Source: Gallionellaceae bacterium (GTDB lineage: Bacteria; Pseudomonadota; Gammaproteobacteria; Burkholderiales; Gallionellaceae). From it: 12,214 bases of DNA. The notes below the pieces were generated by a model. That model was given only the letters and a program-made list of their open reading frames with translations, was not told the origin of the DNA and ran no database searches. The stretch spans positions 1-12,214 of the forward strand of contig PLYB01000284.1 of NCBI GenBank assembly GCA_003151655.1, in the 5' to 3' direction. Both the position numbers and the translations under genes were made by a program. This document shows, one piece after another, positions 1 to 6,163 of this stretch (position 1 is its first letter; each line of letters begins with the position of its first letter).

Positions 1-1886
1 TGGTCGATGGGCGCGGGCAACGCACGCTGTTCCATGCGCCGCTGGTGGCGGATTTTCGAGATGTTCAGCAAGGCTTCACCCTTTCTGCTGATGGCGCGCA
101 AGTGCGTTTTGGCTATGAGTGGCCTGGCAAATCCCCCAGCGTATTCGATAGCCTGAGCCGTGCTTTCCTAGCTGCGGATAGCGCGGATCTGACGCCACCG
201 CCGCTCACGGCAGCCGGTCTGAACGTCACCGACTGGGAAGACACCACCGCCCCCAAGCTCAACGGCACACCGCTCAAGCTGGATCAATATGAAATGTCGC
301 GCAGCCTCGCCCTGTTACCCGACGGCAGCGGCTTCGCGCTGGGAACAGAATGGTATTTGCGCCTGTTCGACCGCAACGGCACGCAACGCTGGCAACAGGC
401 TGCACCCGGTGAAGTATGGGCGGTAAATGTGTCGCAAGACGGGCGCTGGGTGGTGGCTGCGTATGCTGATGGCACGATCCGTTGGCACCGCGCTTCCGAT
501 GGTGTTGAGCAACTCGCCTTCTTCCCGCACGCGGATAAAAAACGCTGGGTGTTGTGGACCCCTTCCGGCTATTACGATGCCTCGCCCGGTGCGGAAGATT
601 TAATCGGTTGGCATCTGAATAACGGCAAAGACCACGCCGCCGATTTCTTCCCCGCTTCGCGTTTCCGTGACCGCTTCCATCGCCCGGATGTGTTGGCGCA
701 AGTGCTGAGCACACAAGATGAAGCGGAAGCTTTGCGCCTAGCCAATGCCGAATCAGGTCGCCGCACTCAAACGGTTTCCATCGCGCAAGTATTGCCGCCC
801 GTTGTGGAGATTGTTTCACCCGCTTCCGAAACTTCGGTGAGAAGCAAAACAGTGAAAGTGCGCTACACCGTGCGCACACTGGCAGATGCACCGGTATTGG
901 GTATTCGAGTTCGGGTAAACGGACAAGCCGTGAGTGCGGAACGTGCGCTCAAGCCAAAAAACGAAAGACAGGGAAACGAGAGCGAAATCGAAGTCGCGAT
1001 TCCCGAGCAAGACAGCGAAATTGCCGTCTTCGCGGAAAACAAGAACGGCGTATCGACCCCCGCGATATTACGCGTAACGTGGGCGGGTAAAAAAGCCGCG
1101 CCGCCGGAAGAAGACAACCTGTTCAAACCAAAACTGTATGTGCTGGCCGTAGGTGTATCGAGATACAAGAACCCGGACTACAACCTAGGGCTGGCGGCAA
1201 AAGACGCCACCGACTTTGTGGCTGTATTCCAAAAGCAAAAGGGTAAATTGTACGGTGACGTGGTAGTGCGGTTGCTCACGGATGACAAAGCAACCAAGGA
1301 TGAAGTGCTGGATGGACTTGAATGGCTCAAGCAACAAGTGACGGCGCGTGATGTGGGCATCATGTTCCTTTCCGGGCACGGCATAAACGACAATACGGGC
1401 AAATACTATTTCGGTACGCATAACATCGACCCGGACAAGTTGCTGCGTACCGGCGTTGCGCAATCCGATATCCGCGACACCCTAAATTCTTTAGCGGGAA
1501 AGGCTGTGTTTTTCGTAGATACATGCCATGCGGGCAATGCCTTGGGTACATCTAAAACCCGCGCCATTAGCGGCACGACAGATTCTTTTGTTAGCGAACT
1601 CGCCTCTGCGGAAAATGGCGTAATCGTATTCTCATCGTCTACCGGAAAACAACTCTCGCAAGAGAATGAAAGCTGGGGTAATGGTGCATTTACCAAAGCA
1701 GTAGTCGAAGGCTTGAGCGGCAAGGCCGATTTTTCCAAGAACGGCAAGATCACCCAGAAGGGACTGGATTATTACGTTACCGAACGCGTGAAAGAGTTGA
1801 CCCACGGCCAGCAGTCACCCGTGAGCATTTCTCCCAGTGGAGTGACGGACTTCCCGATTGCGATTGCAAGAGGGGGCAAGGAATAA
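1..1886 (+). CDS. Caspase-like (peptidase C14) protein with WD40-like N-terminus, 5' end outside window
   Basis: The reading frame is open from base 3 with no convincing start (the first GTG, at 45, lies inside a repeat-like segment), so the N-terminus is missing. The visible part has three zones. Up to about base 540 there are WD40/beta-propeller-like repeats (phrases such as FTLSADGAQVRFG and VSQDGRWVVAAYADGTIRWH), followed by a WVLWTPSGYYDASPG segment often seen between propeller and caspase domains. From about 790 to 1090 there is an Ig-like stretch (PPVVEIVSPASETSVRS onward). The caspase p20-like fold starts near 1125 (LYVLAVGVSRYKN). The putative catalytic His is in FLSGHG (codon 1377-1379) and the catalytic Cys in VDTCHAGN (codon 1524-1526), so the dyad looks intact. 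Such proteins probably cleave after a basic or acidic residue, but the substrate is unknown. The end of the gene is followed by a REP-like element and then by LPP20-like genes on the same strand. The family call is firm and the role is not known. Confidence 0.9.
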   Translation, partial: VDGRGQRTLFHAPLVADFRDVQQGFTLSADGAQVRFGYEWPGKSPSVFDSLSRAFLAADSADLTPPPLTAAGLNVTDWEDTTAPKLNGTPLKLDQYEMSRSLALLPDGSGFALGTEWYLRLFDRNGTQRWQQAAPGEVWAVNVSQDGRWVVAAYADGTIRWHRASDGVEQLAFFPHADKKRWVLWTPSGYYDASPGAEDLIGWHLNNGKDHAADFFPASRFRDRFHRPDVLAQVLSTQDEAEALRLANAESGRRTQTVSIAQVLPPVVEIVSPASETSVRSKTVKVRYTVRTLADAPVLGIRVRVNGQAVSAERALKPKNERQGNESEIEVAIPEQDSEIAVFAENKNGVSTPAILRVTWAGKKAAPPEEDNLFKPKLYVLAVGVSRYKNPDYNLGLAAKDATDFVAVFQKQKGKLYGDVVVRLLTDDKATKDEVLDGLEWLKQQVTARDVGIMFLSGHGINDNTGKYYFGTHNIDPDKLLRTGVAQSDIRDTLNSLAGKAVFFVDTCHAGNALGTSKTRAISGTTDSFVSELASAENGVIVFSSSTGKQLSQENESWGNGAFTKAVVEGLSGKADFSKNGKITQKGLDYYVTERVKELTHGQQSPVSISPSGVTDFPIAIARGGKE

Positions 1887-1916
1887 ATGATTGAACCCGG
1901 ACAAGCTATTAACGCC

Positions 1917-2000
1917 GTCGTTCCCGCGCAGGCGGGAATCCAGCTAGACAAAAATGCATTTTGTTTTAACCCACTGGTTTCCCGCCTGCGCGGGAATGAC
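1917..2000. repeat. REP-like nested inverted repeat
   Basis: Arms 1917-1943 and 1974-2000 (27 bp each) are reverse complements at 25 of 27 positions, separated by 30 bp. Each arm is itself a hairpin (TTCCCGC-gcag-GCGGGAA at 1921-1938 and its partner at 1978-1996). The GTCATTCCCGCGCAGGCGGGAAT-type core is a common dispersed element in beta- and gammaproteobacterial genomes. It lies just after the caspase-like gene and could act as a transcript terminator or mRNA 3'-end stabiliser (inference). Confidence 0.8.
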
Positions 2001-2050
2001 AGGCTTAGTGTTAACCGTTGTGCAATTTTTTAAAACTTGGAGTGAATAAA

Positions 2051-2551
2051 ATGATCTACCGAAATTTTGTAATAATTTTTGTGGCTTTGTTTTTTGGTTC
2101 TATCAGCAGTAGCTATGCGGCTGTGGCGGGTTGTGTATTTTACAATTCACAGGAGGTAGCCCCTAGCTGGATATGCGATGCGTTAGTTGAAGGGGTGGAA
2201 GTAAGTGCAGTCGGAAGTTCGGAGGCGTCAGACTTGGGAGCAGGTGTGGCAGATGCAGTAAATAGTGCTCGAATACAACTTGTTCAAAGAATGAAGGTTC
2301 AAACCGAAAATACGCTTAGGCAATTTGCAGCAAGAAATAATATTCCCCCGGAAAAATTGGACAATATTATTCCTTCTGTCACAAAACAAATCACCGTGGG
2401 TTCATTGTCGGGTACCCGATTATTTGGCGCTGTTCAAAGTAAAGGCGGCACTATTTTTGTGCTGATTGGGCTTGATGTTGCCAGTATGCAGAAAATATTT
2501 CAGGCTGCGGTTAGTACAAGTAAGGCCAACAATCCAGAAGTTTGGAGATGA
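2051..2551 (+). CDS. Exported LPP20-like protein (paralogue of the lipoprotein at 4939)
   Basis: A 166-aa protein. The ATG at 2051 was chosen because a GGAG Shine-Dalgarno (2039-2042) lies 8 nt upstream and a signal peptide follows directly; an upstream TTG at 2018 would put 11 polar residues before it. The signal peptide has a hydrophobic core at residues 5-18 with possible signal peptidase I cuts after SYA (23) or AVA (26). VAGC (25-28) also fits a lipobox, but Cys28 aligns with a non-lipobox Cys of the paralogue, so lipidation is uncertain. The mature part has VEGVEVSAVGS (47-57) followed by an amphipathic helix with AR and RMKV elements, the pattern of the LPP20 family. Cys28 and Cys42 are 14 residues apart, as in the paralogue, and could form a disulfide. 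Base composition is AT-richer than the flanking caspase-like and transporter genes. Function is unknown. Confidence 0.8.
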   Translation: MIYRNFVIIFVALFFGSISSSYAAVAGCVFYNSQEVAPSWICDALVEGVEVSAVGSSEASDLGAGVADAVNSARIQLVQRMKVQTENTLRQFAARNNIPPEKLDNIIPSVTKQITVGSLSGTRLFGAVQSKGGTIFVLIGLDVASMQKIFQAAVSTSKANNPEVWR

Positions 2552-2579
2552 GACTTGCAGTTGAAATTCGTGAAGCAGC

Positions 2580-2601
2580 GTGGGCACAGAGTCGTGCCCA
2601 C
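2580..2601. terminator. GC-rich hairpin between convergent genes (dispersed repeat)
   Basis: GTGGGCAC (2580-2587) and GTGCCCAC (2594-2601) form a perfect 8-bp stem with a 6-nt loop, flanked by CCCTACG. It sits in the 57-bp gap between the convergent LPP20-like and toxin genes, so it could terminate transcription in both directions, although no clear T-run follows on either side. The GGGTGGGCAC...GTGCCCAC form is a recurrent dispersed repeat in proteobacterial genomes (from memory). Confidence 0.5.
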
Positions 2602-2608
2602 CCTACGA

Positions 2609-2956
2609 CTAACCTAAAATTTGCGACAGCATTTGGCGCAATGATAGTTGGTCGCGGGGTGAGAGATTGCCCATGCTGCGAATGACGAGTGATTGCTCTA
2701 GCGTGGTTATGACAGGTTTGGCGAAAGAGGGTTTGAGTAAGCCAGCCGCTTTCCAGTCAACAATGGTGCAAGCGGCGAAGTCCAGCATCGTGTGAGGTTG
2801 GCTGGTGATTGCCATGATGAGCAAATCCGGGCGATGCGTGTGGTAGGCAGTATTGGATATAACGACGGCGGGACGTTTTTTGTTCCCCTCTTGATTGGTG
2901 AATGGGAAAGGTACGAGGAGAACTTCTCCAAAGGTATAAGTAGGGTCGGAAGTCAC
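2609..2956 (-). CDS. PemK/MazF-family toxin (mRNA interferase)
   Basis: A 115-aa protein of the usual size for this family. The N-terminal part has the family signature GEVLLVPFPFTNQEGNKKRP (residues 10-29) followed by AVVIS, the beta-strand and loop region around the RNA-binding and catalytic site. ITTLEQSLV and a C-terminal helix with LRQMLSQILG complete the fold. Family members cleave mRNA at short sequence motifs and arrest translation. The start is a GTG at 2956, 8 nt beyond the antitoxin stop; no ATG or good Shine-Dalgarno is available, so translational coupling to the antitoxin is likely. It is the second gene of a two-gene TA operon and lies on the strand opposite to its neighbours, which suggests insertion as a unit. 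Confidence 0.88.
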   Translation of the reverse strand: MTSDPTYTFGEVLLVPFPFTNQEGNKKRPAVVISNTAYHTHRPDLLIMAITSQPHTMLDFAACTIVDWKAAGLLKPSFAKPVITTLEQSLVIRSMGNLSPRDQLSLRQMLSQILG

Positions 2957-2964
2957 AGAGATGA

Positions 2965-3165
2965 TTACAGTTTGTCGTACTCTGCGTCGGCATCGTTATC
3001 CCAGACTGCGGCGAAGCTTGAAGTGGCGGCTTGTGCGGCAGACTGAGTGAGTGCGCGATCTTTTTCGCGGCTGCGCAGAAAGTCCACGAAGTCGGTGACT
3101 TCTGCCAAACGAGTCGGAGGCAGTTGCAGGATTTTTTCGATCAACTGATGTTCGGCGGCATTCAT
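2965..3165 (-). CDS. DUF2281-like antitoxin of the PemK/MazF pair
   Basis: A 66-aa acidic protein. The N-terminal half (LIEKILQLPPTRLAEVTDFVDFL) matches the helical dimerisation segment common to this antitoxin group. The C-terminal tail, FAAVWDNDADAEYDKL, carries the W-D-N...D-x-x-YD motif typical of DUF2281 antitoxins that wrap around the toxin. The ATG at 3165 has a GGGAG Shine-Dalgarno about 6 nt upstream (on the minus strand). The antitoxin precedes the toxin, as expected, and the pair probably autoregulates from the promoter at 3198-3227. The protein likely neutralises the toxin by direct binding. Confidence 0.8.
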   Translation of the reverse strand: MNAAEHQLIEKILQLPPTRLAEVTDFVDFLRSREKDRALTQSAAQAATSSFAAVWDNDADAEYDKL

Positions 3166-3197
3166 GGCAAGCTCCCGGCGAAAGATATATGCGCCGG

Positions 3198-3227
3198 ATT
3201 ATACGTAAAGTATTGTAGAAAAGTGAA
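3198..3227 (-). promoter_or_regulatory. Predicted sigma-70 promoter of the toxin-antitoxin operon
   Basis: On the minus strand a perfect -10 TATAAT (3203-3198) is preceded after 18 nt by TTCACT (3227-3222), a 4/6 match to -35. Transcription would begin near 3191, leaving a leader of about 25 nt before the antitoxin ATG at 3165. A TACGTA palindrome (3202-3207) overlaps the -10 and could be part of an operator (speculative). Confidence 0.5.
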
Positions 3228-3250
3228 GTTCGATATTTTGATGGGTCGTT

Positions 3251-3425
3251 TTGCTCCTCCCTTGAAAAGGGGAGGCTGGGTGGGGTTAGGTTTTGCTTAA
3301 TGACTTTACGGCATTGTTTTGAGAAGCGAAAGACAAACCCCCCTCATTCCCCCCTTGCACCCGCAAGGAGTACGCCGGTGGGTTCCCCGCTGCTTTGCAG
3401 CGACCCTTCCGCTGTCAGGGGGTGG
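3251..3425. repeat. GC-rich dispersed repeat cluster in the divergent intergenic region
   Basis: The 313-bp gap between the antitoxin start (3165) and the DUF4384-like gene (3479) has no gene. It holds a purine/pyrimidine-skewed element with several hairpins: CCTCCC/GGGAGG (3256-3261 and 3270-3275), CCTTGC-accc-GCAAGG (3353-3368) and CGCTGC-ttt-GCAGCG (3388-3402). GGCTGGGTGGGGTT near 3274-3287 faces AACCCCCCTCATTCCCCCC further on, giving an overall converging layout. Similar elements are scattered through many proteobacterial genomes. A related layout occurs at 8090-8225 inside the ABC gene. Confidence 0.6.
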
Positions 3426-3478
3426 GTTCAGTTTTTTCGGGAAGAAGTTTATTTATTATTTTTTATAGGATCATTACT

Positions 3479-4873
3479 ATGAACAATCGTATTGTATTGC
3501 TTACGTTGCTTTGCTTGCCCCTCTCCACCCAAGCCTCCGTACTTCAAGCCGAGGCGCGCGCGGCAAACAAAGATGAAGCCCAGCGGCAGGCAATGTCGAG
3601 TCTGGCTAATTCTATTTTTGTGAATGTGCAGTCCGAGAATACTAGTCATGTGGAGGGCAGCGGTAAGCGCCACGATGAGATGAACATTCGCTCAAGCAGT
3701 GATGTTCCGCTGATCGGGGCGGATATCAATTGTGATTCGGTTGGGCGTGAGGTGGTGTGTAAAGTCAGCCTGGATAGCGGCAAGAGTTTGGTTCTTTATT
3801 CCAGAAAGATAAACGAACTGTCGGAAGAGATTTCCACGCTGGATGCGCGGATTGGCAAGTCTTCGGGGAATGAGCGTTATGGCTTGTTGACACAAGTGCT
3901 GACGGTGATTGAGCAATACGAGAAATACCGTGCCGTTGCGCAGATGATGGGCGCGCCGCAAATTGCTGCACCGTCGCGCACTCGCGCTGACACAGATGCA
4001 CAGTTACGCGAACTGGAAAAATCTGCGCCTTCAATCGAAATGGCGGCAAAAGTGCTGGCAAAAGGAGTGAAAGCCGAGGCGGTGTATATCTATCCCGCCG
4101 TACCGTATAACTCTCATGAAGTTACCCAATTTGGTCGGGCAGTGCGCGATCGTTTGGCTCAGAGCATCACCACCGTTGATAGCCCCGATAAAGCGAAGGC
4201 ATTTTTCAAGGGCGAATATGAGTTGCTGGATAACGGCATCAACCTGACCTACCGTTTGCTGGATACCACCGGCAATACCTTGGAAACGCACGTTGCGATG
4301 CTGGCACCTGCTGCCTACCAAGGCTTGCAAGTCAAGCCGTCCACAATGGACTTTGACCGGCTGCTGCACGAAGGCGTTGCCGTGAGCAGCGATTTTCACT
4401 CGCAACTCACCACCAATCGCGGTAGCGAGAATGTGCTTTTTGACGAAAAAGATGAGGTTGAACTCCTCGTTAAATTAAACCGTCCGGGATACTTCTACGT
4501 GGTCGGTCATGTCGCAAAGGAAAGCGAAAACCATTCCTATTTGCTTGAGCTGGCAAACGCGGATACGGATCGGCGCTTTGTCCGTTACGTGAATGCGGAT
4601 GACGTGAATAAATGGCTGAGTATCGGTAAGTTTGAAGCCTCTGCGCCATTCGGGGTTGAAAGCCTGCAACTCATCGCCACCAGTGACGACCCAATCGGTC
4701 GCTTGCCCGTACACCCGTATGACAAGAGTACCGAACTGTATCTTACTTCCAATAACGCCGAACAAGGTATCACCAAAACCCGTTCGCTAAAACCAAAACG
4801 CACCGAGTCGGATAAGGTGTATCAGGGTGAAACGGTGTTGATGTTTACTACGATGGCGAAAGGGCGGGATTGA
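3479..4873 (+). CDS. Exported protein with LPP20-like, CsgG/LpoB-like and DUF4384-like regions
   Basis: A 464-aa protein. The ATG at 3479 was chosen because AGGA (3467-3470) lies 8 nt upstream and a signal peptide follows (residues 1-19, cut after TQA); there is no lipobox. Residues about 20-110 resemble an LPP20-type domain: EARAANKDEAQRQAMSSLAN, then VNVQSE and a Cys85/Cys94 pair. A helical, possibly coiled-coil stretch spans about 107-150. Residues about 195-300 resemble the nucleotide-fold-like region of CsgG/LpoB/TolB-N proteins (FKGEYELLDNGINLTYRLLD, then TTGNTLET). Residues about 325-410 match the DUF4384 pattern: VELLVKLNRPGYFYVVGHV, ADDVNKW, and APFGVESLQLIATSDDP. DUF4384 domains often accompany caspase-like or CsgG-like proteins. 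A periplasmic or outer-membrane-associated role in assembly or sensing is an inference. The gene is 65 bp upstream of the LPP20 lipoprotein gene and likely co-transcribed with it. Confidence 0.8.
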   Translation: MNNRIVLLTLLCLPLSTQASVLQAEARAANKDEAQRQAMSSLANSIFVNVQSENTSHVEGSGKRHDEMNIRSSSDVPLIGADINCDSVGREVVCKVSLDSGKSLVLYSRKINELSEEISTLDARIGKSSGNERYGLLTQVLTVIEQYEKYRAVAQMMGAPQIAAPSRTRADTDAQLRELEKSAPSIEMAAKVLAKGVKAEAVYIYPAVPYNSHEVTQFGRAVRDRLAQSITTVDSPDKAKAFFKGEYELLDNGINLTYRLLDTTGNTLETHVAMLAPAAYQGLQVKPSTMDFDRLLHEGVAVSSDFHSQLTTNRGSENVLFDEKDEVELLVKLNRPGYFYVVGHVAKESENHSYLLELANADTDRRFVRYVNADDVNKWLSIGKFEASAPFGVESLQLIATSDDPIGRLPVHPYDKSTELYLTSNNAEQGITKTRSLKPKRTESDKVYQGETVLMFTTMAKGRD

Positions 4874-4938
4874 GTTTGATGATAGTGACAAAGTGTTGTT
4901 GTATATTTTTTGTTTAAAACTATAAAAGGGGAATTGGT

Positions 4939-5547
4939 ATGTCAAAGTTATCTTATGCATTGTTGAGTTGTGCCGTGGTATTGGGTCTGAGTGCTTGTGA
5001 CTCTAATCCAACCAAAGAAACACCGAAAGCTAAAGTGGCGGATTGTGTATTCCCGAATACTCAAGAACCGGCTCCCGGATGGATATGTGATGAACCTGTC
5101 GAAGGAGTGGAAGTCAGTGCAGTTGGTTCAGCAGAAAAAACAGCAGCCGGAATGGATTTCATGAAACAAATGGCGGCCACATCAGCGCGGGTACAACTTG
5201 CGCAACGCATGAAGGTACAAGTGCAAAACATGATCAAGCAATACGCCGAAACTACAGGTGCTGCCAGCAGTGAGACCGTGGATAAAGTAAATACCTCAGT
5301 GACTAAACAAATTACCGATCAAACACTCGTCGGCACCAGAATATTCAAATCACGCTCAGCACCGGATGGTACTTTGTATGTGCTGGTCGGGTTGGATGAG
5401 GCTTCTGCGCAGAAACTAACTGAGTCTTCGGTTAAAACCAGTATGAACAATGACAAGGCTCTGTGGCAAAAATTCCAGGCAGGTAAAGCGCAGGATGAAA
5501 TGGCCGCAGATATTGCCAAGCAGAAGGTTGAAGCGGCTAAGCAGTAA
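4939..5547 (+). CDS. LPP20-family lipoprotein
   Basis: A 202-aa protein. The start at 4939 has AAAAGGGG upstream at suitable spacing. The lipoprotein signal peptide ends in the lipobox LSAC (17-20), so Cys20 should be diacylated. The residue after it is Asp, which under the enterobacterial +2 rule would favour inner-membrane retention (known rule, uncertain here). The mature part repeats the architecture of the protein at 2051: Cys36 and Cys50 are 14 residues apart, VEGVEVSAVGS is at 54-64, and SARVQLAQRMKVQ and NTSVTKQIT follow. The two are about half identical by eye. A C-terminal charged helix (about 175-202, with KFQAGKAQDEMAADIAKQK) is absent from the paralogue. The 65-bp AT-rich gap before the gene may hold its own promoter (TATAAA at 4921-4926), but no good -35 is seen. 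Function is unknown. Confidence 0.85.
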   Translation: MSKLSYALLSCAVVLGLSACDSNPTKETPKAKVADCVFPNTQEPAPGWICDEPVEGVEVSAVGSAEKTAAGMDFMKQMAATSARVQLAQRMKVQVQNMIKQYAETTGAASSETVDKVNTSVTKQITDQTLVGTRIFKSRSAPDGTLYVLVGLDEASAQKLTESSVKTSMNNDKALWQKFQAGKAQDEMAADIAKQKVEAAKQ

Positions 5548-5566
5548 CAATCGTATTAAGGCAATA

Positions 5567-5608
5567 GCAAGAAAACCTATGTTCTTTGCGGAGCGTAGGT
5601 TTTCTTGC
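5567..5608 (+). terminator. Stem-loop terminator-like hairpin after the LPP20 lipoprotein gene
   Basis: GCAAGAAAACCTA (5567-5579) and TAGGTTTTCTTGC (5596-5608) form a perfect 13-bp stem with a 16-nt loop, starting about 20 nt after the stop codon. The following bases (CATATTTG) are only moderately T-rich, so strength is uncertain. If it works, the small lipoprotein gene at 5682 needs its own promoter; TTGACA at 5632-5637 is a possible -35, but the nearest -10-like TATAAC is 25 nt away. Confidence 0.6.
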
Positions 5609-5681
5609 CATATTTGTTCGGTAACAAAAATTTGACATCAAATCTGAAACGACAGATCAAATTATAACGAAGGGGAAAATA

Positions 5682-6074
5682 ATGAAACGATTTTTTGGAT
5701 ACTCAAGTGCGATATTGCTAAGCATTTTTTTAACGGCATGTGCGAGTACGCCTCCAGTCAACCCAAGACCTGTATGGATAGAAAATCCCGGAAATGGGGT
5801 ATCCGCCTCTGCCGGGATGCATGTGAAAGGTAGAGCTGCGCAAGAAGAGCTGGCAATTGAACGTGCCAGACTGGAGTATGCAAAACGATTTGGAGTTTCT
5901 GTTGATGCAAATCAGATTGTAACTACCAATGTGGCGAATGGACGGGCATACACAACCAGTTCCAGCACTTCAAACGAGGAAACCAAACAGACCGATGTCA
6001 AAGCGATGGTCAAAGCAAAGTGGCGTGATGACGATGCGGATGTTTTGTATGTATGGCTAGTTCCGGCTAATTAG
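5682..6074 (+). CDS. Small LPP20-like lipoprotein
   Basis: A 130-aa protein. The ATG at 5682 has a strong AAGGGG Shine-Dalgarno 6 nt upstream. The lipoprotein signal peptide ends in the lipobox LTAC (17-20), with Ala at +2, which predicts outer-membrane sorting. The mature part has PRPVWIENPGNGVSASAGM (29-47), then ERARLEYAKRFGVSVDANQ (60-78), the LPP20-type pattern of a W-containing strand, a glycine/alanine turn and an amphipathic helix. A Thr/Ser-rich middle (about 81-103) and a terminal strand (DVLYVWLVPAN) follow. It is clearly more distant from the pair at 2051 and 4939 than they are from each other. It is the last gene of the + strand cluster and converges on the ABC permease gene. Function is unknown. 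Confidence 0.8.
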   Translation: MKRFFGYSSAILLSIFLTACASTPPVNPRPVWIENPGNGVSASAGMHVKGRAAQEELAIERARLEYAKRFGVSVDANQIVTTNVANGRAYTTSSSTSNEETKQTDVKAMVKAKWRDDDADVLYVWLVPAN

Positions 6075-6079
6075 CCTTA

Positions 6080-6095
6080 CCTGCTAAGAGGCAGG
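6080..6095 (+). terminator. Weak stem-loop in convergent gap
   Basis: CCTGC (6080-6084) and GCAGG (6091-6095) form a 5-bp stem with a 6-nt loop, followed by AATTATTT, a few bases after the small lipoprotein stop. This is the only terminator-like structure I see in the 89-bp gap between the convergent genes, and it is weak. Confidence 0.3.
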
Positions 6096-6163
6096 AATTA
6101 TTTCAAGCCTTTGGCTAGTGATAGAGGAATGTTTGGGCTGAATCACTGATGGATTATCATTGG

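Noticed and set aside
274..891. 205-aa minus-strand frame in the caspase-like gene
   Set aside because: It is an Arg/His/Cys-rich antisense shadow without domain features, opposite a well-supported protein.
2018..2050. TTG start for the first LPP20-like gene
   Set aside because: It has no Shine-Dalgarno and would place polar residues before the signal peptide; the ATG at 2051 has GGAG at good spacing.
3251..3425. CRISPR-like or tRNA-like structure in the repeat region
   Set aside because: The repeats are unequal hairpins without regular spacers, and no cloverleaf or CCA-type end can be drawn.
3031..3482. Two small + strand frames (3031-3300 and 3300-3482)
   Set aside because: One is antisense to the antitoxin and the other translates the GC-rich repeats; neither has a Shine-Dalgarno or a recognisable protein.
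5632..5668. Promoter with TTGACA and TATAAC before the small lipoprotein gene
   Set aside because: The spacer is 25 nt, too long for a sigma-70 promoter, and no better -10 is found at normal spacing.
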